Position numbers and translations under genes: made by a program | Source: Mangrovihabitans endophyticus | GTDB taxonomy: Bacteria; Actinomycetota; Actinomycetes; Mycobacteriales; Micromonosporaceae | Reading direction: 5' to 3' | NCBI RefSeq assembly: GCF_014646155.1 | Contig: NZ_BMMX01000012.1 | Location: forward strand, 96,402 to 160,401 | DNA length: 64,000 nucleotides | In this document: positions 10,818 through 19,753 of the stretch, one piece after another | Position numbering within the stretch: position 1 is the first letter of the stretch | How the letters are laid out: every line of letters starts with the position of its first letter | Notes under the pieces: model-generated | Seen by the model: the letters and a program-made list of their open reading frames with translations, nothing else | Told to the model about the DNA's origin: nothing | Databases searched by the model: none

Positions 10818-12377
10818 GTGTTCAAACGTGGACCGTCCGGACCCTTTCTCGCCGCCGCCCTCCTCGCGGCGCCCGTGCTCGGTGTCCTCCCGGCATCGGC
10901 GGCCTCCGCCGCCTGCCCGCACCTGTCCAGTGACTTCAACGGCGACGGCTACGCCGACGTGGCCGCGGGGGCGCCCGAGGCCGGGGACGTCCCGTCCGGC
11001 TCGCTGTCCGGTGCGGTGACGATCGCCTACGGAGCGGCGGACGGGATCGACACCGGGTCGACGCCGCCGCACACGTTCACCGCGCGGTCGGTCGTCGAGG
11101 CGACCGGCGACGAGGGCTCGCTGGGCTCGCTGGGCTACCAGATCGCCACCGGCTACTTCGACGGCGACTGCTTCGCCGATCTCGCCGTCAGCGGACAGAA
11201 CCGGGTCGCCGTTCTCTACGGTTCGGATTCCGGCCTCGGAACGGACCGCGCCAAGCTGTTCGACAAGTCGAGCATCGAGGGCGGCGAGACCCGGATCTGG
11301 TTCGGTGACGCGCTCGCGGCCGGTGACTTCGACGGCGACGGCCTCGACGACCTCGCCATCGGTGCCTCCGGACTGCACTGGAACCGCGAGGTCGGAACCC
11401 CGGACACGGACGACGACGGCGGGGCGGTCGGCATCCTGCCCGGGTCGGACTCCGGCCTGACCACCGACGGTGCCTTCTGGCTGACCCAGGACAGCCCCGG
11501 CGTGCCCGGCGGTGCCGAGTCGCTGGACGGCTTCGGCCGGGCGCTCGCCGCGGCCGACTTCGACCTGGACGGCCGGGCGGACCTCGCGATCGGCACTCCG
11601 TTCGAGGCGCTGAGCGCGGGCCCGGTGGGCGCGGTCGTCGTGGTGCGCGGTTCGGCCGAGGGACTGACCGGCACCGGCGCGCAATGGTTCGACCAGGGCA
11701 CGGCCGGTGTGCCGGGCAACCCCGAGGAAGGTGACCACTTCGGCCGCGCGCTGGCGGCCGGGGATCTCACCGGTGACGGTCGTCCGGATCTGGTGATCGC
11801 GTCGCCGGACGAGGCCATCGGGCAGATCAGCAGCGCCGGCGCGATCGCGGTGCTGAAGAGCGGCCCCACCGGGGTGAGCGCCACCGGCGCCCTGGGCTTC
11901 GACCAGAGCGACCCGCAGATCCCCGGCGAGGCGGAGAACGATTTCTTCGGCGCCGCGCTGGCGATCGGCGACCTGAACCGGGACGGTCGTGCCGACCTGG
12001 CCGTCGGGTCGCCGAACGAGTCGGTCGGGAGCGCTCCGTACACCGGCGCCGTGATCCTGCTGTACAGCGGCTCCGGGGGGATCACCGCGACCGGGTCGCG
12101 GTGGCTGGACCAGAACTCGACCGGAATCCCCGGCGCGAACGAGGACAGCGACGCGTTCGGCTCCGCCCTGCACGTGGTGCCCGGCGCGTACGGCGGCCGG
12201 AACGCTCTGGTCGTGGGCTCGCCCGGCGAGGACACCGGTTCCGCGCAGGACAGCGGCGCCTTCACGGTGGTGCCCGGCGACGCGGCCGGCATCCCCGGAC
12301 CGACCGGCTACTTCTTCGGTCCCAGCCGGCTCCCCGACCTTCCCGGACGCACCGACCTGGGCAGCAGCCTGGGCTGA
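10818..12377 (+). CDS. Secreted FG-GAP (integrin-like) repeat protein
   Basis: 519 residues from a GTG with ACGGAGA upstream. A Sec signal peptide (FLAAALLAAPVLGVLPASA, cleavage near AASA-ACP) is followed by about seven FG-GAP repeats. Each carries a calcium-loop motif such as DFNGDGYADVA, DFDGDGLDDLAIG, DFDLDGRADLAIG, DLTGDGRPDLVIA and DLNRDGRADLAVG. It should fold as an extracellular beta-propeller that binds calcium. No catalytic domain is seen. Likely cell-surface or secreted; ligand unknown. A GC hairpin follows the stop. Confidence 0.88.
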   Translation: MFKRGPSGPFLAAALLAAPVLGVLPASAASAACPHLSSDFNGDGYADVAAGAPEAGDVPSGSLSGAVTIAYGAADGIDTGSTPPHTFTARSVVEATGDEGSLGSLGYQIATGYFDGDCFADLAVSGQNRVAVLYGSDSGLGTDRAKLFDKSSIEGGETRIWFGDALAAGDFDGDGLDDLAIGASGLHWNREVGTPDTDDDGGAVGILPGSDSGLTTDGAFWLTQDSPGVPGGAESLDGFGRALAAADFDLDGRADLAIGTPFEALSAGPVGAVVVVRGSAEGLTGTGAQWFDQGTAGVPGNPEEGDHFGRALAAGDLTGDGRPDLVIASPDEAIGQISSAGAIAVLKSGPTGVSATGALGFDQSDPQIPGEAENDFFGAALAIGDLNRDGRADLAVGSPNESVGSAPYTGAVILLYSGSGGITATGSRWLDQNSTGIPGANEDSDAFGSALHVVPGAYGGRNALVVGSPGEDTGSAQDSGAFTVVPGDAAGIPGPTGYFFGPSRLPDLPGRTDLGSSLG

Positions 12378-12383
12378 CGGGCC

Positions 12384-12419
12384 GCCCGGTCGGCGACGCG
12401 GTGGTGTCGCCGACCGGGC
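12384..12419 (+). terminator. Hairpin terminator after the FG-GAP gene
   Basis: A 14-bp perfect stem (GCCCGGTCGGCGAC / GTCGCCGACCGGGC) with an 8-nt loop begins 7 bp after the stop. No T-run follows, as usual in high-GC actinobacteria. Confidence 0.7.
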
Positions 12420-12433
12420 ATCGGTGAGTTCCG

Positions 12434-12462
12434 TTGCCGCGGTGGATCGGCCGACCTAGAGT
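12434..12462 (+). promoter_or_regulatory. clpB promoter (-35 TTGCCG, 17 bp, -10 TAGAGT)
   Basis: TTGCCG at 12434-12439 and TAGAGT at 12457-12462 are spaced 17 bp apart. The -10 touches the HAIR operator, which starts at 12461. The start codon lies ~65 bp downstream. Confidence 0.6.
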
Positions 12463-12481
12463 TGAGTGGAACACGCTCAAG
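12461..12481 (+). promoter_or_regulatory. HAIR operator for HspR in front of clpB
   Basis: GTTGAGT-N7-GCTCAAG is a close match to the HAIR consensus and overlaps the -10/transcription start region. It places clpB in the HspR regulon together with the dnaK operon, as known in Streptomyces and mycobacteria. Confidence 0.85.
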
Positions 12482-12527
12482 TCTGTCAGCGTTGTCGCCG
12501 GGTGGACCGCACCGATCAGGGGAGCAC

Positions 12528-15110
12528 ATGAAACTCGAACGTCTGACCACCAAGAGCCGCGACGTGATTCTGGCCGCGGCCGCCGACGCCACTGCCCGCG
12601 GGCACGCCACGGTCGAGCCGTGGCACCTGGTGCTGGCGCTGTTGGACACCGGCGGATCCACCGCCCCGGCGCTGTTGCGCGCGGTCGGTGCCAACCCCGC
12701 CGATGTCCGACGGACCGCGCTGCACGCGATCGAACAACTTCCCGTCGCCCGGGGCTCCAGCACGGCCGAGCCGAGCCTGTCCCGCGAGCTGACCAACGCG
12801 GTGAACGAGGCGCATCTGATCGCCAAGCCGCTGGGTGACGAGTATGTGTCCACCGAGCACCTGCTGGCCGGCCTCGCCCGCGTCGGCGGACCGGTGGGCA
12901 AGGCCCTGCGCGAGGCCGGGGCCGGCGAGGACGCCCTGGTCGCCGCGTTCCCCGCGGTCCGCGGCGGCGACCGCAGGGTGACCAGCCAGGATCCCGAGCA
13001 GACCTACCAGGCGCTGGCGAAGTACAGCGTGGACCTGACCGAGCTGGCCCGCGACGGCAAGATCGATCCGGTCATCGGCCGGGACACCGAGATCCGTCGT
13101 GTGGTGCAGGTGCTGTCCCGACGCACCAAGAACAACCCGGTGCTGATCGGCGAGCCGGGCGTCGGCAAGACCGCCATCGTCGAGGGGCTGGCGCAGCGCA
13201 TCGTGGCCGGTGACGTCCCGGAAACGCTGCGCGACAAGAAACTGGTCTCCCTGGACCTGGGCGCGATGGTGGCCGGCGCGCAGTACCGCGGGCAGTTCGA
13301 GGAGCGCCTCAAGTCGGTGCTGGAGGAGATCCGCAACTCCGACGGTCGGGTCGTCACCTTCCTCGACGAGTTGCACACCGTGGTCGGCGCGGGCAAGGGC
13401 GAGGGCTCGATGGACGCCGGCAACATGCTCAAGCCGATGCTGGCGCGCGGCGAGTTGCGCATGGTCGGCGCGACCACGCTGGACGAGTACCGCGAGCACA
13501 TCGAGAAGGACCCGGCCCTGGAGCGGCGCTTCCAACCGGTGGTGGTCGGCGAGCCGAGCGTGGAGGACACCATCGGCATCCTGCGCGGGCTCAAGGGCCG
13601 CTACGAGGCGCATCACCGGGTGCAGATCACCGACGGTGCGCTGGTTGCCGCGGCAAGCCTGTCGGATCGCTACATCAGCGACCGATTCCTACCGGACAAG
13701 GCCATCGACCTGATCGATGAGGCGGCCTCCCGCCTGCGCATGGAGATCGACTCACGTCCGGTCGAGCTGGACCAGTTGCAGCGGGTCGTGGATCGGATGC
13801 GCATGGACGAACTGGCGCTGGCCCGGGAGACCGACGAGGCGTCCCGCGCCCGGCTCGCCAAGCTCAAGCAGGATCTCGCCGATAAGCAGGAGGAACTGAC
13901 CGCGCTGAACGCCCGATGGGAGCGGGAACGCGGCGGCCTGAACCGAGTCGGCGAGCTGAAGAAGACCCTCGACGAGGCCCGCGGCGAACTGGAGCGCGCG
14001 CAGCGCGACGCGGCGTGGGAGAAGGCGTCGCGCCTGCAGTACGAGGAGATCCCGGCCCTGGAGCGGGAGATCGCCAGCGCGTCCGCCGCCGAGGAGGAGA
14101 AATCGGAGCCTCCGATGGTGAAGGAGGAGGTCGGCGCGGACGACGTCGCCGAGGTGGTGGCGTCCTGGACCGGCATCCCAGCCGGGCGCATGCTTGAGGG
14201 CGAGACGGCGAAGCTGCTGCGCATGGAGGATTCGCTGCGGGCCAAGGTGATCGGGCAGACCGAGGCGGTGGCCGCGGTCTCCGGCGCGGTGCGCCGCAGC
14301 CGGGCCGGCATAGCCGACCCGGACCGCCCGATGGGCAGCTTCCTGTTCCTGGGCCCGACCGGCGTCGGCAAGACCGAACTGGCGAAGGCGCTGGCCGGCT
14401 TCCTCTTCGACGACGAACGGGCGATGGTACGCATCGACATGAGCGAGTACGGCGAGAAGCACTCGGTGGCTCGCCTGGTCGGGGCGCCGCCGGGATATGT
14501 CGGGTACGAGGAGGGCGGACAGTTGACCGAGGCGGTTCGCCGCAGGCCGTACTCGGTGGTGCTGCTGGACGAGGTGGAAAAGGCCCATCCGGACGTCTTC
14601 GACGTGCTGTTGCAGGTCCTCGACGACGGGCGCCTCACCGACGGGCAGGGCCGCACGGTGGACTTCCGGAACACCATTCTGGTGCTCACCTCGAACCTCG
14701 GCTCCACCACCGACCCGATCATGGGTGACGAGGAGCGGCGCAACGAGGTGATGGCGGTCGTCCGGGCGCACTTCAAGCCGGAGTTCCTGAACCGGCTGGA
14801 CGACATCGTGGTGTTCCACTCGCTGACCAAGGACGACTTGGCCGCGATCGTGGACATCCAGCTCGGAAGACTGCGGGCACGGCTGGCCGAGCGCCGTCTC
14901 AAGCTTGAGGTCAGCGAGCCCGCGGTGGCGTGGCTCGGCGATCACGGATACGACCCGATCTACGGCGCGCGACCGTTGCGCCGGCTCGTCCAGTCGTCGA
15001 TCGGCGACTCGCTGGCGAAGGCCTTGCTCGCCGGTGAGATCACCGACGGGGACACGGTGATCGCCGACCTGTCCCCGGCCCAGGATGGCCTGACGGTGCG
15101 CCGGGCCTGA
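12528..15110 (+). CDS. clpB: Disaggregase ClpB (Hsp100)
   Basis: 860 residues, family-typical. The Clp N-domain ([20 protein letters not shown] onward) shows double Clp repeats. NBD1 has Walker [14 protein letters not shown] and Walker [16 protein letters not shown]. The middle coiled-coil spans roughly residues 400-530. NBD2 has Walker [15 protein letters not shown] and [20 protein letters not shown]. The ATG has AGGGGAGC upstream; the in-frame extension to 12462 crosses the promoter/operator and is rejected. Hexameric ATPase that extracts aggregated protein with DnaK/DnaJ. Monocistronic. Confidence 0.98.
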   Translation: MKLERLTTKSRDVILAAAADATARGHATVEPWHLVLALLDTGGSTAPALLRAVGANPADVRRTALHAIEQLPVARGSSTAEPSLSRELTNAVNEAHLIAKPLGDEYVSTEHLLAGLARVGGPVGKALREAGAGEDALVAAFPAVRGGDRRVTSQDPEQTYQALAKYSVDLTELARDGKIDPVIGRDTEIRRVVQVLSRRTKNNPVLIGEPGVGKTAIVEGLAQRIVAGDVPETLRDKKLVSLDLGAMVAGAQYRGQFEERLKSVLEEIRNSDGRVVTFLDELHTVVGAGKGEGSMDAGNMLKPMLARGELRMVGATTLDEYREHIEKDPALERRFQPVVVGEPSVEDTIGILRGLKGRYEAHHRVQITDGALVAAASLSDRYISDRFLPDKAIDLIDEAASRLRMEIDSRPVELDQLQRVVDRMRMDELALARETDEASRARLAKLKQDLADKQEELTALNARWERERGGLNRVGELKKTLDEARGELERAQRDAAWEKASRLQYEEIPALEREIASASAAEEEKSEPPMVKEEVGADDVAEVVASWTGIPAGRMLEGETAKLLRMEDSLRAKVIGQTEAVAAVSGAVRRSRAGIADPDRPMGSFLFLGPTGVGKTELAKALAGFLFDDERAMVRIDMSEYGEKHSVARLVGAPPGYVGYEEGGQLTEAVRRRPYSVVLLDEVEKAHPDVFDVLLQVLDDGRLTDGQGRTVDFRNTILVLTSNLGSTTDPIMGDEERRNEVMAVVRAHFKPEFLNRLDDIVVFHSLTKDDLAAIVDIQLGRLRARLAERRLKLEVSEPAVAWLGDHGYDPIYGARPLRRLVQSSIGDSLAKALLAGEITDGDTVIADLSPAQDGLTVRRA

Positions 15111-15127
15111 GCGGTCGACGCGAAGCG

Positions 15128-15155
15128 AAAGGCCCCGGATCTCTCCGGGGCCTTT
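15128..15155. terminator. Bidirectional terminator between clpB and the 65-aa ORF
   Basis: A perfect 12-bp stem AAAGGCCCCGGA / TCCGGGGCCTTT with a 4-nt loop. The A/T ends give a short T-run in both directions, so it can serve clpB (+) and the converging small gene (-). Confidence 0.88.
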
Positions 15156-15158
15156 CCA

Positions 15159-15356
15159 CTAGCCGGCCTTGGCCACCGCCTCCCGCTGCCGGTAGGCGTG
15201 TGTCATGAGGATGTCGGTCAGGGCGAGCAGCTCGCCCCGGTCGGACCAGATCCGGATGCCGTCGCGGTGGAGCTCGTATCGGACGTCTTTGTAGCGGGAT
15301 CTGGTGTCGTCATGGTGAACGACGGTCAGAGTGTCGGCGTGGGGCATGGGACTCAC
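15159..15356 (-). CDS. Small hypothetical protein (65 aa)
   Basis: GTG start with AAGGA five bases upstream. It reads SPMPHADTLTVVHHDDTRSR, then YELHRDGIRIWSDRGELLAL and a helical end (DILMTHAYRQREAVAKAG). It has a believable beta-rich soluble fold, no Cys and no membrane segment. It shares the terminator with clpB. I do not recognise the family. Confidence 0.6.
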   Translation of the reverse strand: MSPMPHADTLTVVHHDDTRSRYKDVRYELHRDGIRIWSDRGELLALTDILMTHAYRQREAVAKAG

Positions 15357-15693
15357 CGGTCCTTAACGGGTCTGGGGCGGCCGCGGCGTGGTCACGCGGC
15401 CGGCTTAAAGGGGTAGGCGCCCGGATCCGGTCTGCCTGGGCCCCAGCCATCGGGATGCGGGGGCGGCGACTCGGTCGGGCAGCAGGCAGCGCCAGTCGGC
15501 TGGGAAGCTCTCGGCGCGCCACGAAAGGGAAGTGTATGGGTCGGCGTGCCTCCTGTCGCCCCCCTGATCGAGCGACCTTTTAGGCTGGTTTCCTCCGGCG
15601 TCGCCCGATGTTGCCACAGCGTGACGTTCTGGACACACGGGTCGCAGAACTGGAAACCGCCCGATACCTTGAGTGGATCTAGGAGGGGGAAGC
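15357..15693. other. Gene-free interval upstream of the membrane-protein gene
   Basis: 337 bp. Open frames on the minus strand here have Arg/Pro-rich, out-of-frame composition and no ribosome site, so I see no convincing gene. It presumably holds divergent promoters for the 65-aa gene and the gene at 15694; no clear -35/-10 pair stands out. Confidence 0.5.
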
Positions 15694-16755
15694 GTGACCG
15701 ATCCGACAGGCACACACGCGACTAGTCCGGCGGCCCGCCCCACGGTGGTGACCGTTTCGTCCATCTTGTTGTTCGTCGCGGCGGGGCTCACGGTGCTGAG
15801 CGGAGTGCTCTCGATCAGCGTGGTGGGCCGGATCGGCGACGTCTACCACGACGTCTACGGCAGCGGTTCATCCGGTGAAGCGGACATCGCCGTCGCTGCC
15901 ACCGTCGGCGCGGTGGTCATCAACCTGTTGATCGCGGCCGGGATGGTGGTGCTCGCGCTGCTCAACAACCGGGGCAAGAACCCGGCGCGGATCGTCACGT
16001 GGGTGCTCGGCGGCCTGTTCGCCTGTTGCAGTGCGGGCGGCACGATCCTCAACGGCGTGGCCGGTTCGATGGACCTGCCGGGCGCCGACGGCGGCACCGG
16101 GGTCAGCCCGCAGGAGTTGGAGCGCCGACTGAACGACGCGTTGCCGTCCTGGCTCAACCCGGTGACCGTGACGCTCGATGTGCTGGCCGTGCTGTGCGTG
16201 CTGGCGGCGCTGATCCTGCTCGCCCTGCCGGCCGCGAACGCGTTCTTCCGCAAGCCCGCTGCGGTCGGCTGGGATCCCTCGCAGCCTTATTACCCCGCCC
16301 AGCCGGGTGGTCAGCCCTATCCCGGCGGCCAGCCTTACTCGGGTGGCCAGCCTTACCCGGGCGGCCAGCCTTACTCGGGCGGCCAGCCTTACTCGGGCGG
16401 CCAGCCTTACTCGGGCGGCCAGCCTTACCCGGGTGGCCAGCAGCCCTATCCGGGCGGGCCGTACCCCGGTCAGGAGTCGGCCCCGCCCGGCTACCCGGCA
16501 TACCCGGGTCAGCCCCAGCCGGGTCAAGCGCAGCCGGGTCAAGCCCAGCCGGGTCAAGCGCAGCCGGGTCAAGCCCAGCCGGGTCAAGCGCAGCCGGGCC
16601 AGCCACAGCCGGGCGACTCGCCGTCCGGTCCGCCACCGTCCGGCGGCGCGGGAGCCGACCCGTGGTCCACGCCGGCGCGCGAGGAGCCGCCGCGGGATGA
16701 CGAGTCCGACGGACCGCCGAAGCCGCCTCCGTCGGATCCTGCGCCGCCCGCCTGA
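15694..16755 (+). CDS. Four-helix membrane protein with Pro/Gln/Gly repeat tail
   Basis: 353 residues from a GTG with a strong AGGAGGGGGA site. Four membrane segments: TVSSILLFVAAGLTVLSG, VGAVVINLLIAAGMVVLALL, WVLGGLFACCSAGGTIL and LAVLCVLAALILLALPAAN. A cytoplasmic low-complexity tail follows, with tandem GGQPYPGGQPYSGG repeats and then QPGQAQPGQA repeats, ending in a charged Pro-rich segment. Paralogous in layout to the next gene. Function unknown; such tails often scaffold or self-associate. Repeat number may vary between strains. Confidence 0.8.
   Translation: MTDPTGTHATSPAARPTVVTVSSILLFVAAGLTVLSGVLSISVVGRIGDVYHDVYGSGSSGEADIAVAATVGAVVINLLIAAGMVVLALLNNRGKNPARIVTWVLGGLFACCSAGGTILNGVAGSMDLPGADGGTGVSPQELERRLNDALPSWLNPVTVTLDVLAVLCVLAALILLALPAANAFFRKPAAVGWDPSQPYYPAQPGGQPYPGGQPYSGGQPYPGGQPYSGGQPYSGGQPYSGGQPYPGGQQPYPGGPYPGQESAPPGYPAYPGQPQPGQAQPGQAQPGQAQPGQAQPGQAQPGQPQPGDSPSGPPPSGGAGADPWSTPAREEPPRDDESDGPPKPPPSDPAPPA
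16303..16617 (+). repeat. Coding tandem repeats (Gly-Gly-Gln-Pro-Tyr and Gln-Pro-Gly-Gln-Ala units)
   Basis: About eight 21-bp GGYCAGCCYTAYYCGGGY-like units run between 16303 and 16450. A second block of ~7 near-identical 15-bp units (CAGCCGGGTCAAGCG/CCC) follows at 16519-16617. Adjacent units differ mainly at wobble positions, indicating recent slippage. Confidence 0.85.
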
Positions 16756-16809
16756 GCGGGACGGCCAAAACGGGTAGGTTCGGTGCGACGGATCACCCGG
16801 GAGAAGCCG

Positions 16810-17622
16810 ATGTCTCACCCTGTCCAGGCTCCGCCGACACCACCGGCCGCGAGCCCCTCGTCTCGCCCGGTGGCGGTGACGTCTGCCGCCGCCGTGCTGT
16901 GTGTGATGGCAGTCGTCGGATTGGGCTACGCCGTCGCGACGGTGGCCGTGGCCCCGGGGCTGACGGACCGATTCCGCTCGTCCGCCGTGGGCGTTCGTCG
17001 TGACGCGGTGGAGGGATACGTCACCGTGGTGTGGATCGGTGCGGCAATCGCTCTCGTGCTCGCACTGGTGCTTGTCGCGCTCTATGTGACGCTGGCGGTG
17101 GGGTTGCGCCGCGGAAGCAACGGCGCCCGCATCGCGACCTGGGTGGTCGCCGGGCTCGGACTGATCGCCGGTTGCGGGTCCACGGCCACCGTGTTGATCC
17201 AGCGCCGCGGCGAGCCGGTGCCGGGCTCCATCGGTGCGGCGCTGGCGGACGCTTATCCCCACGGTTGGATCGGCTGGAACGTGACCCTCGCGGTGGCGCA
17301 GATGCTGGGGTACATCCTTGTCGCTGCGCTGCTCGCAGCCGCGCCCGGTGCCTATTTCGGCCGTCGGCCCGCGCCCGGCCGCCCGCCGGTCTTCTATCCG
17401 CCCGTCCACCAGCCGGCCATCGGATACCCGTCGGCGGTCGGCCAGCCCGGGGTAGCACCGCCCGCGGCCCCGGTGGGACCGCACTCCGTGGCGAGCAACC
17501 CGTGGGCCCGCCCGCCCGGTGATGCGCCCGGCGCCGCGGGTGGGACCGGCTACCAGCCCGCGGCACCGTCGGCACCCGCCCCCGGCCCGGACGACGAATT
17601 CTGGTCCCGGCCGTCCACCTGA
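16810..17622 (+). CDS. Four-helix membrane protein, paralogue of the upstream gene
   Basis: 270 residues from the ATG after GGGAGAAG. N-terminal Pro-rich tail, then four membrane segments: AAAVLCVMAVVGLGYAVATV, GAAIALVLALVLVALYVTLA, WVVAGLGLIAGCGSTATVL and VAQMLGYILVAALLAAAPGA. A C-terminal Pro/Gly tail ends GPDDEFWSRPST. Same topology and similar loop content (an intracellular NGARIATWVVAG versus KNPARIVTWVLGG) as its neighbour, so the two probably arose by duplication and may be co-expressed. Function unknown. Confidence 0.78.
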   Translation: MSHPVQAPPTPPAASPSSRPVAVTSAAAVLCVMAVVGLGYAVATVAVAPGLTDRFRSSAVGVRRDAVEGYVTVVWIGAAIALVLALVLVALYVTLAVGLRRGSNGARIATWVVAGLGLIAGCGSTATVLIQRRGEPVPGSIGAALADAYPHGWIGWNVTLAVAQMLGYILVAALLAAAPGAYFGRRPAPGRPPVFYPPVHQPAIGYPSAVGQPGVAPPAAPVGPHSVASNPWARPPGDAPGAAGGTGYQPAAPSAPAPGPDDEFWSRPST

Positions 17623-18556
17623 CCACCCGGCCGATACGCTGCGTCATGCATCGATCGCGCTTATTGCGATCTCGGGGGCGGCCTTCAACGCAATCCCTAA
17701 AGAGATGTGCGTCACATTTCAAATAGTGGTGCCATTGCCGTCCTCCGCGTTTCCGGGTCCTCCGAACGGATGGCATCGACAGATAATGATGTCCCCAAGT
17801 CGTCCGTATGGACGCCATCTGCGATACCACCGGGCAACTGTTCGTCGTCGGACGGCCAAAAGCATCGCGACGACGACACGCGGTCATGGGCCGGCGTGGC
17901 GAGTCGATCAGCCCTCGGGTGGCCACGCATTGCCCGGGGAAATGGGCTTTGAGCTGCATCTATGGCTCTGTGTGACGGTCCACGGAGCGGGATCTGTAAA
18001 TAATGCGTCCTATTTAACGGGCCGGAGGTGCGTGCCCATTGGCGGCTTTACGCACCGGCGGGGCGGAACGTTCCGGTTTCCGTTCAGCCAGTACTCTCGA
18101 TGTCATGGAAGTCCTGCATGACCTGCGTAAATCCACGAGCACCTGTGTGGTTGCGCTGCGTCGTGCGCCGCTTTCGCGGGGTCGTGAGGCGACGGTGCCG
18201 CCGCGCCAGACGACCGCACCCGACGTGCATGTCGGCTCGGCCGGTGGGGACCGACGGGAGCGCGGAATCGAGAGATTCACATTGTGGGACGGCTCACTTC
18301 CAGCACGGAGACCGAGGTCTCTACGACGATCAGCAGCGACCTCACGGCGGCTGAGGCGTTGCAGGAGGCAGAGACCGAAGTCGGTGTCGGGATATTGCTC
18401 GTTTCATCGGGGTAGGAACGCTGCACGGTGGCGGTCGGCCGCCGTGCCGATCGCCCGACCTGGCGACCCGTCTCGGACTTACGGCCTGAAAGGTTAGCCG
18501 GTTCGTTCCTGCGGACATGCAGGAGAATCGATGCAGTTGGTGGAAGGATGGAGATC
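17623..18556 (+). other. Gene-poor, comparatively AT-rich interval
   Basis: 934 bp without a confident gene. The first 400 bp are visibly less GC-rich than the flanks, with TTTCAAATAG and TAAATAATG stretches. Long frames here (for example 18039-18497) become Arg-rich and look out of frame. A 43-codon frame at 18284-18415 is the only stretch with protein-like composition and is listed separately. It could be a decayed gene or acquired DNA. Confidence 0.5.
18284..18415 (+). CDS. Possible 43-aa small ORF (low confidence)
   Basis: A GTG start opens a frame with balanced composition: GRLTSSTETEVSTTISSDLT, then AEALQEAETEVGVGILLVSSG. It is acidic and Arg-poor, unlike the other frames at the same place. 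A GAGAG lies 9 bases upstream. It could be a small peptide gene, a remnant exon of a decayed gene, or chance. It lies upstream of an ArsR-type regulator on the same strand. No maturation enzyme is adjacent. Confidence 0.25.
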   Translation: MGRLTSSTETEVSTTISSDLTAAEALQEAETEVGVGILLVSSG

Positions 18557-18925
18557 GTGGGAACAGCGTTGGCGGAAATGACAATGCCGCAGATCTCGCC
18601 GCTTGCCGGCGAGCCAATTGAACGAGCCGATGCCGAGCGTCTCGCGGGGGTGTTGAAGGCTCTCGCGGACCCTGCGCGGCTCCGGCTGCTCAGCCTCATT
18701 CAGTCCGCTACGGACGGTGAAGCGTGCGTCTGCGACCTGACTGCCCCGCTCGGGCTGTCGCAGCCGACCGTGTCGCACCATTTGCGGATCCTGACCGAGG
18801 CCGGCCTCCTGGAGCGCGAGAAGCGCGGCGTCTGGGCGTACTACCGCCTGGTGCCGACCGCCATCGCGACCATCGCCGACCTGCTGACGCCGCCGCGCAA
18901 GCGGGCCACCAAGAAGGCGCGCTGA
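18557..18925 (+). CDS. ArsR/SmtB-family metal-responsive repressor
   Basis: 122 residues from a GTG placed after AAGGATGGAG. A winged helix-turn-helix: LAGVLKALADPARLRLLSLI, recognition helix LGLSQPTVSHHLRILTEAGL and wing REKRGVWAYYRL. The alpha-3 metal site motif ACVCDL matches the arsenic/antimony ArsR type (E. coli ArsR has CVCDL). It probably derepresses on As(III)/Sb(III) or a thiophilic metal. No arsenic pump or reductase is nearby, so its target lies elsewhere or is the downstream aldolase. An alternative ATG at 18548 has its ribosome site too close. Confidence 0.85.
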   Translation: MGTALAEMTMPQISPLAGEPIERADAERLAGVLKALADPARLRLLSLIQSATDGEACVCDLTAPLGLSQPTVSHHLRILTEAGLLEREKRGVWAYYRLVPTAIATIADLLTPPRKRATKKAR

Positions 18926-19025
18926 CCTCAGGGCGTACGCCTGGCGTCACCGTTCATGGCTGTGGCGCCAGGCTGGATTACCTCTCCATTCGCCAGTCCA
19001 CCCCCACGGACCCGAAGGAGCACGG

Positions 19026-19715
19026 GTGAACTACGTACCGGGTGATCTGCGAGACCAGCTCACGCACGTGGGATACGACGTGGTCCAAGCAGGGTTGGTC
19101 TGCGGATCCGGCGGCAATCTGTCCGCCCGCATCGCCGACGACGACGCCTGCTGGGTCACCGCCGGCGGCACCTGGCTCGATCGGCTCAGCCGCACCTCCT
19201 TCACCGCGGTGCGCATCTCCGACGGTTCGCCGGTGGAGGGCCCCACTGGGCCGGGCGCCCCGCTCCCGGCGCCGCGGCTCGAACCGAGTAGCGAAGTGGC
19301 CCTGCACCTGGCGCTCTATCGTGCCCGGCCGGACGTCAACGCCGTGGTGCACCTGCATCCGCAGACCACGCTGCTGCTCGACGCGCTCGGAGAGCGTGTC
19401 CGGCTGGTCACCACGGATCATGCGTTCTATCTGCGCCGCGTGGTCACGGTGCCGTTCCGGCTGCCGGGCACCACCGAGTTGGCCGCGCTCACCGCGGCGA
19501 TGGCCGCCGACGGCACCGACTGCATGGTGCTCAGCCAGCACGGCTGCGTGGTCATGGCGGACAGCGTCGAACTCGCCCACAAGCGGGCGCGCAACCTGGA
19601 AGAGGCGGCGTTGCTGACGTACCGGGCGCTTACCGCCGGGCGGTTGGACAGCCTGCCCGACTGCCCCGAGGCGTTCGTCGAACGGCTCGACGGGGCCGCG
19701 GCAATCGCCGTCTGA
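19026..19715 (+). CDS. Class II aldolase/adducin family protein
   Basis: 229 residues, GTG start with AAGGAG upstream. Family features: GLVCGSGGNLSARI near the N-terminus, zinc ligands in VVHLHPQTT and a third His in LSQHGCVVM, with an acidic residue in LEPSSEVALHL. These are the hallmarks of L-fuculose-phosphate aldolase and ribulose-phosphate epimerase relatives. It likely performs zinc-dependent cleavage or epimerisation of a sugar phosphate; substrate unknown. It stands alone between the ArsR gene and the convergent DedA gene. Confidence 0.85.
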   Translation: MNYVPGDLRDQLTHVGYDVVQAGLVCGSGGNLSARIADDDACWVTAGGTWLDRLSRTSFTAVRISDGSPVEGPTGPGAPLPAPRLEPSSEVALHLALYRARPDVNAVVHLHPQTTLLLDALGERVRLVTTDHAFYLRRVVTVPFRLPGTTELAALTAAMAADGTDCMVLSQHGCVVMADSVELAHKRARNLEEAALLTYRALTAGRLDSLPDCPEAFVERLDGAAAIAV

Positions 19716-19753
19716 ACCCGCCCGGCCTGGACCGGAGCTTCCGCACAGCTCGG

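Noticed and set aside
15665..15680. CTTGAGT half-site considered as another HAIR operator
   Set aside because: No complementary GCTCAAG/ACTCAAG arm occurs at the required 7-bp spacing.
15310..15715. Minus-strand frames in the 15357-15693 gap
   Set aside because: Arg/Pro-rich composition, overlap with each other and no convincing start; likely non-coding.
16303..16617. Tandem repeats considered as a CRISPR array
   Set aside because: Units are contiguous 15- and 21-bp coding repeats with no unique spacers; no cas genes are present in the window.
18039..18497. Plus-strand 152-codon frame in the gene-poor interval
   Set aside because: The latter half is Arg-dominated and out of frame with the only protein-like segment; no ribosome site.
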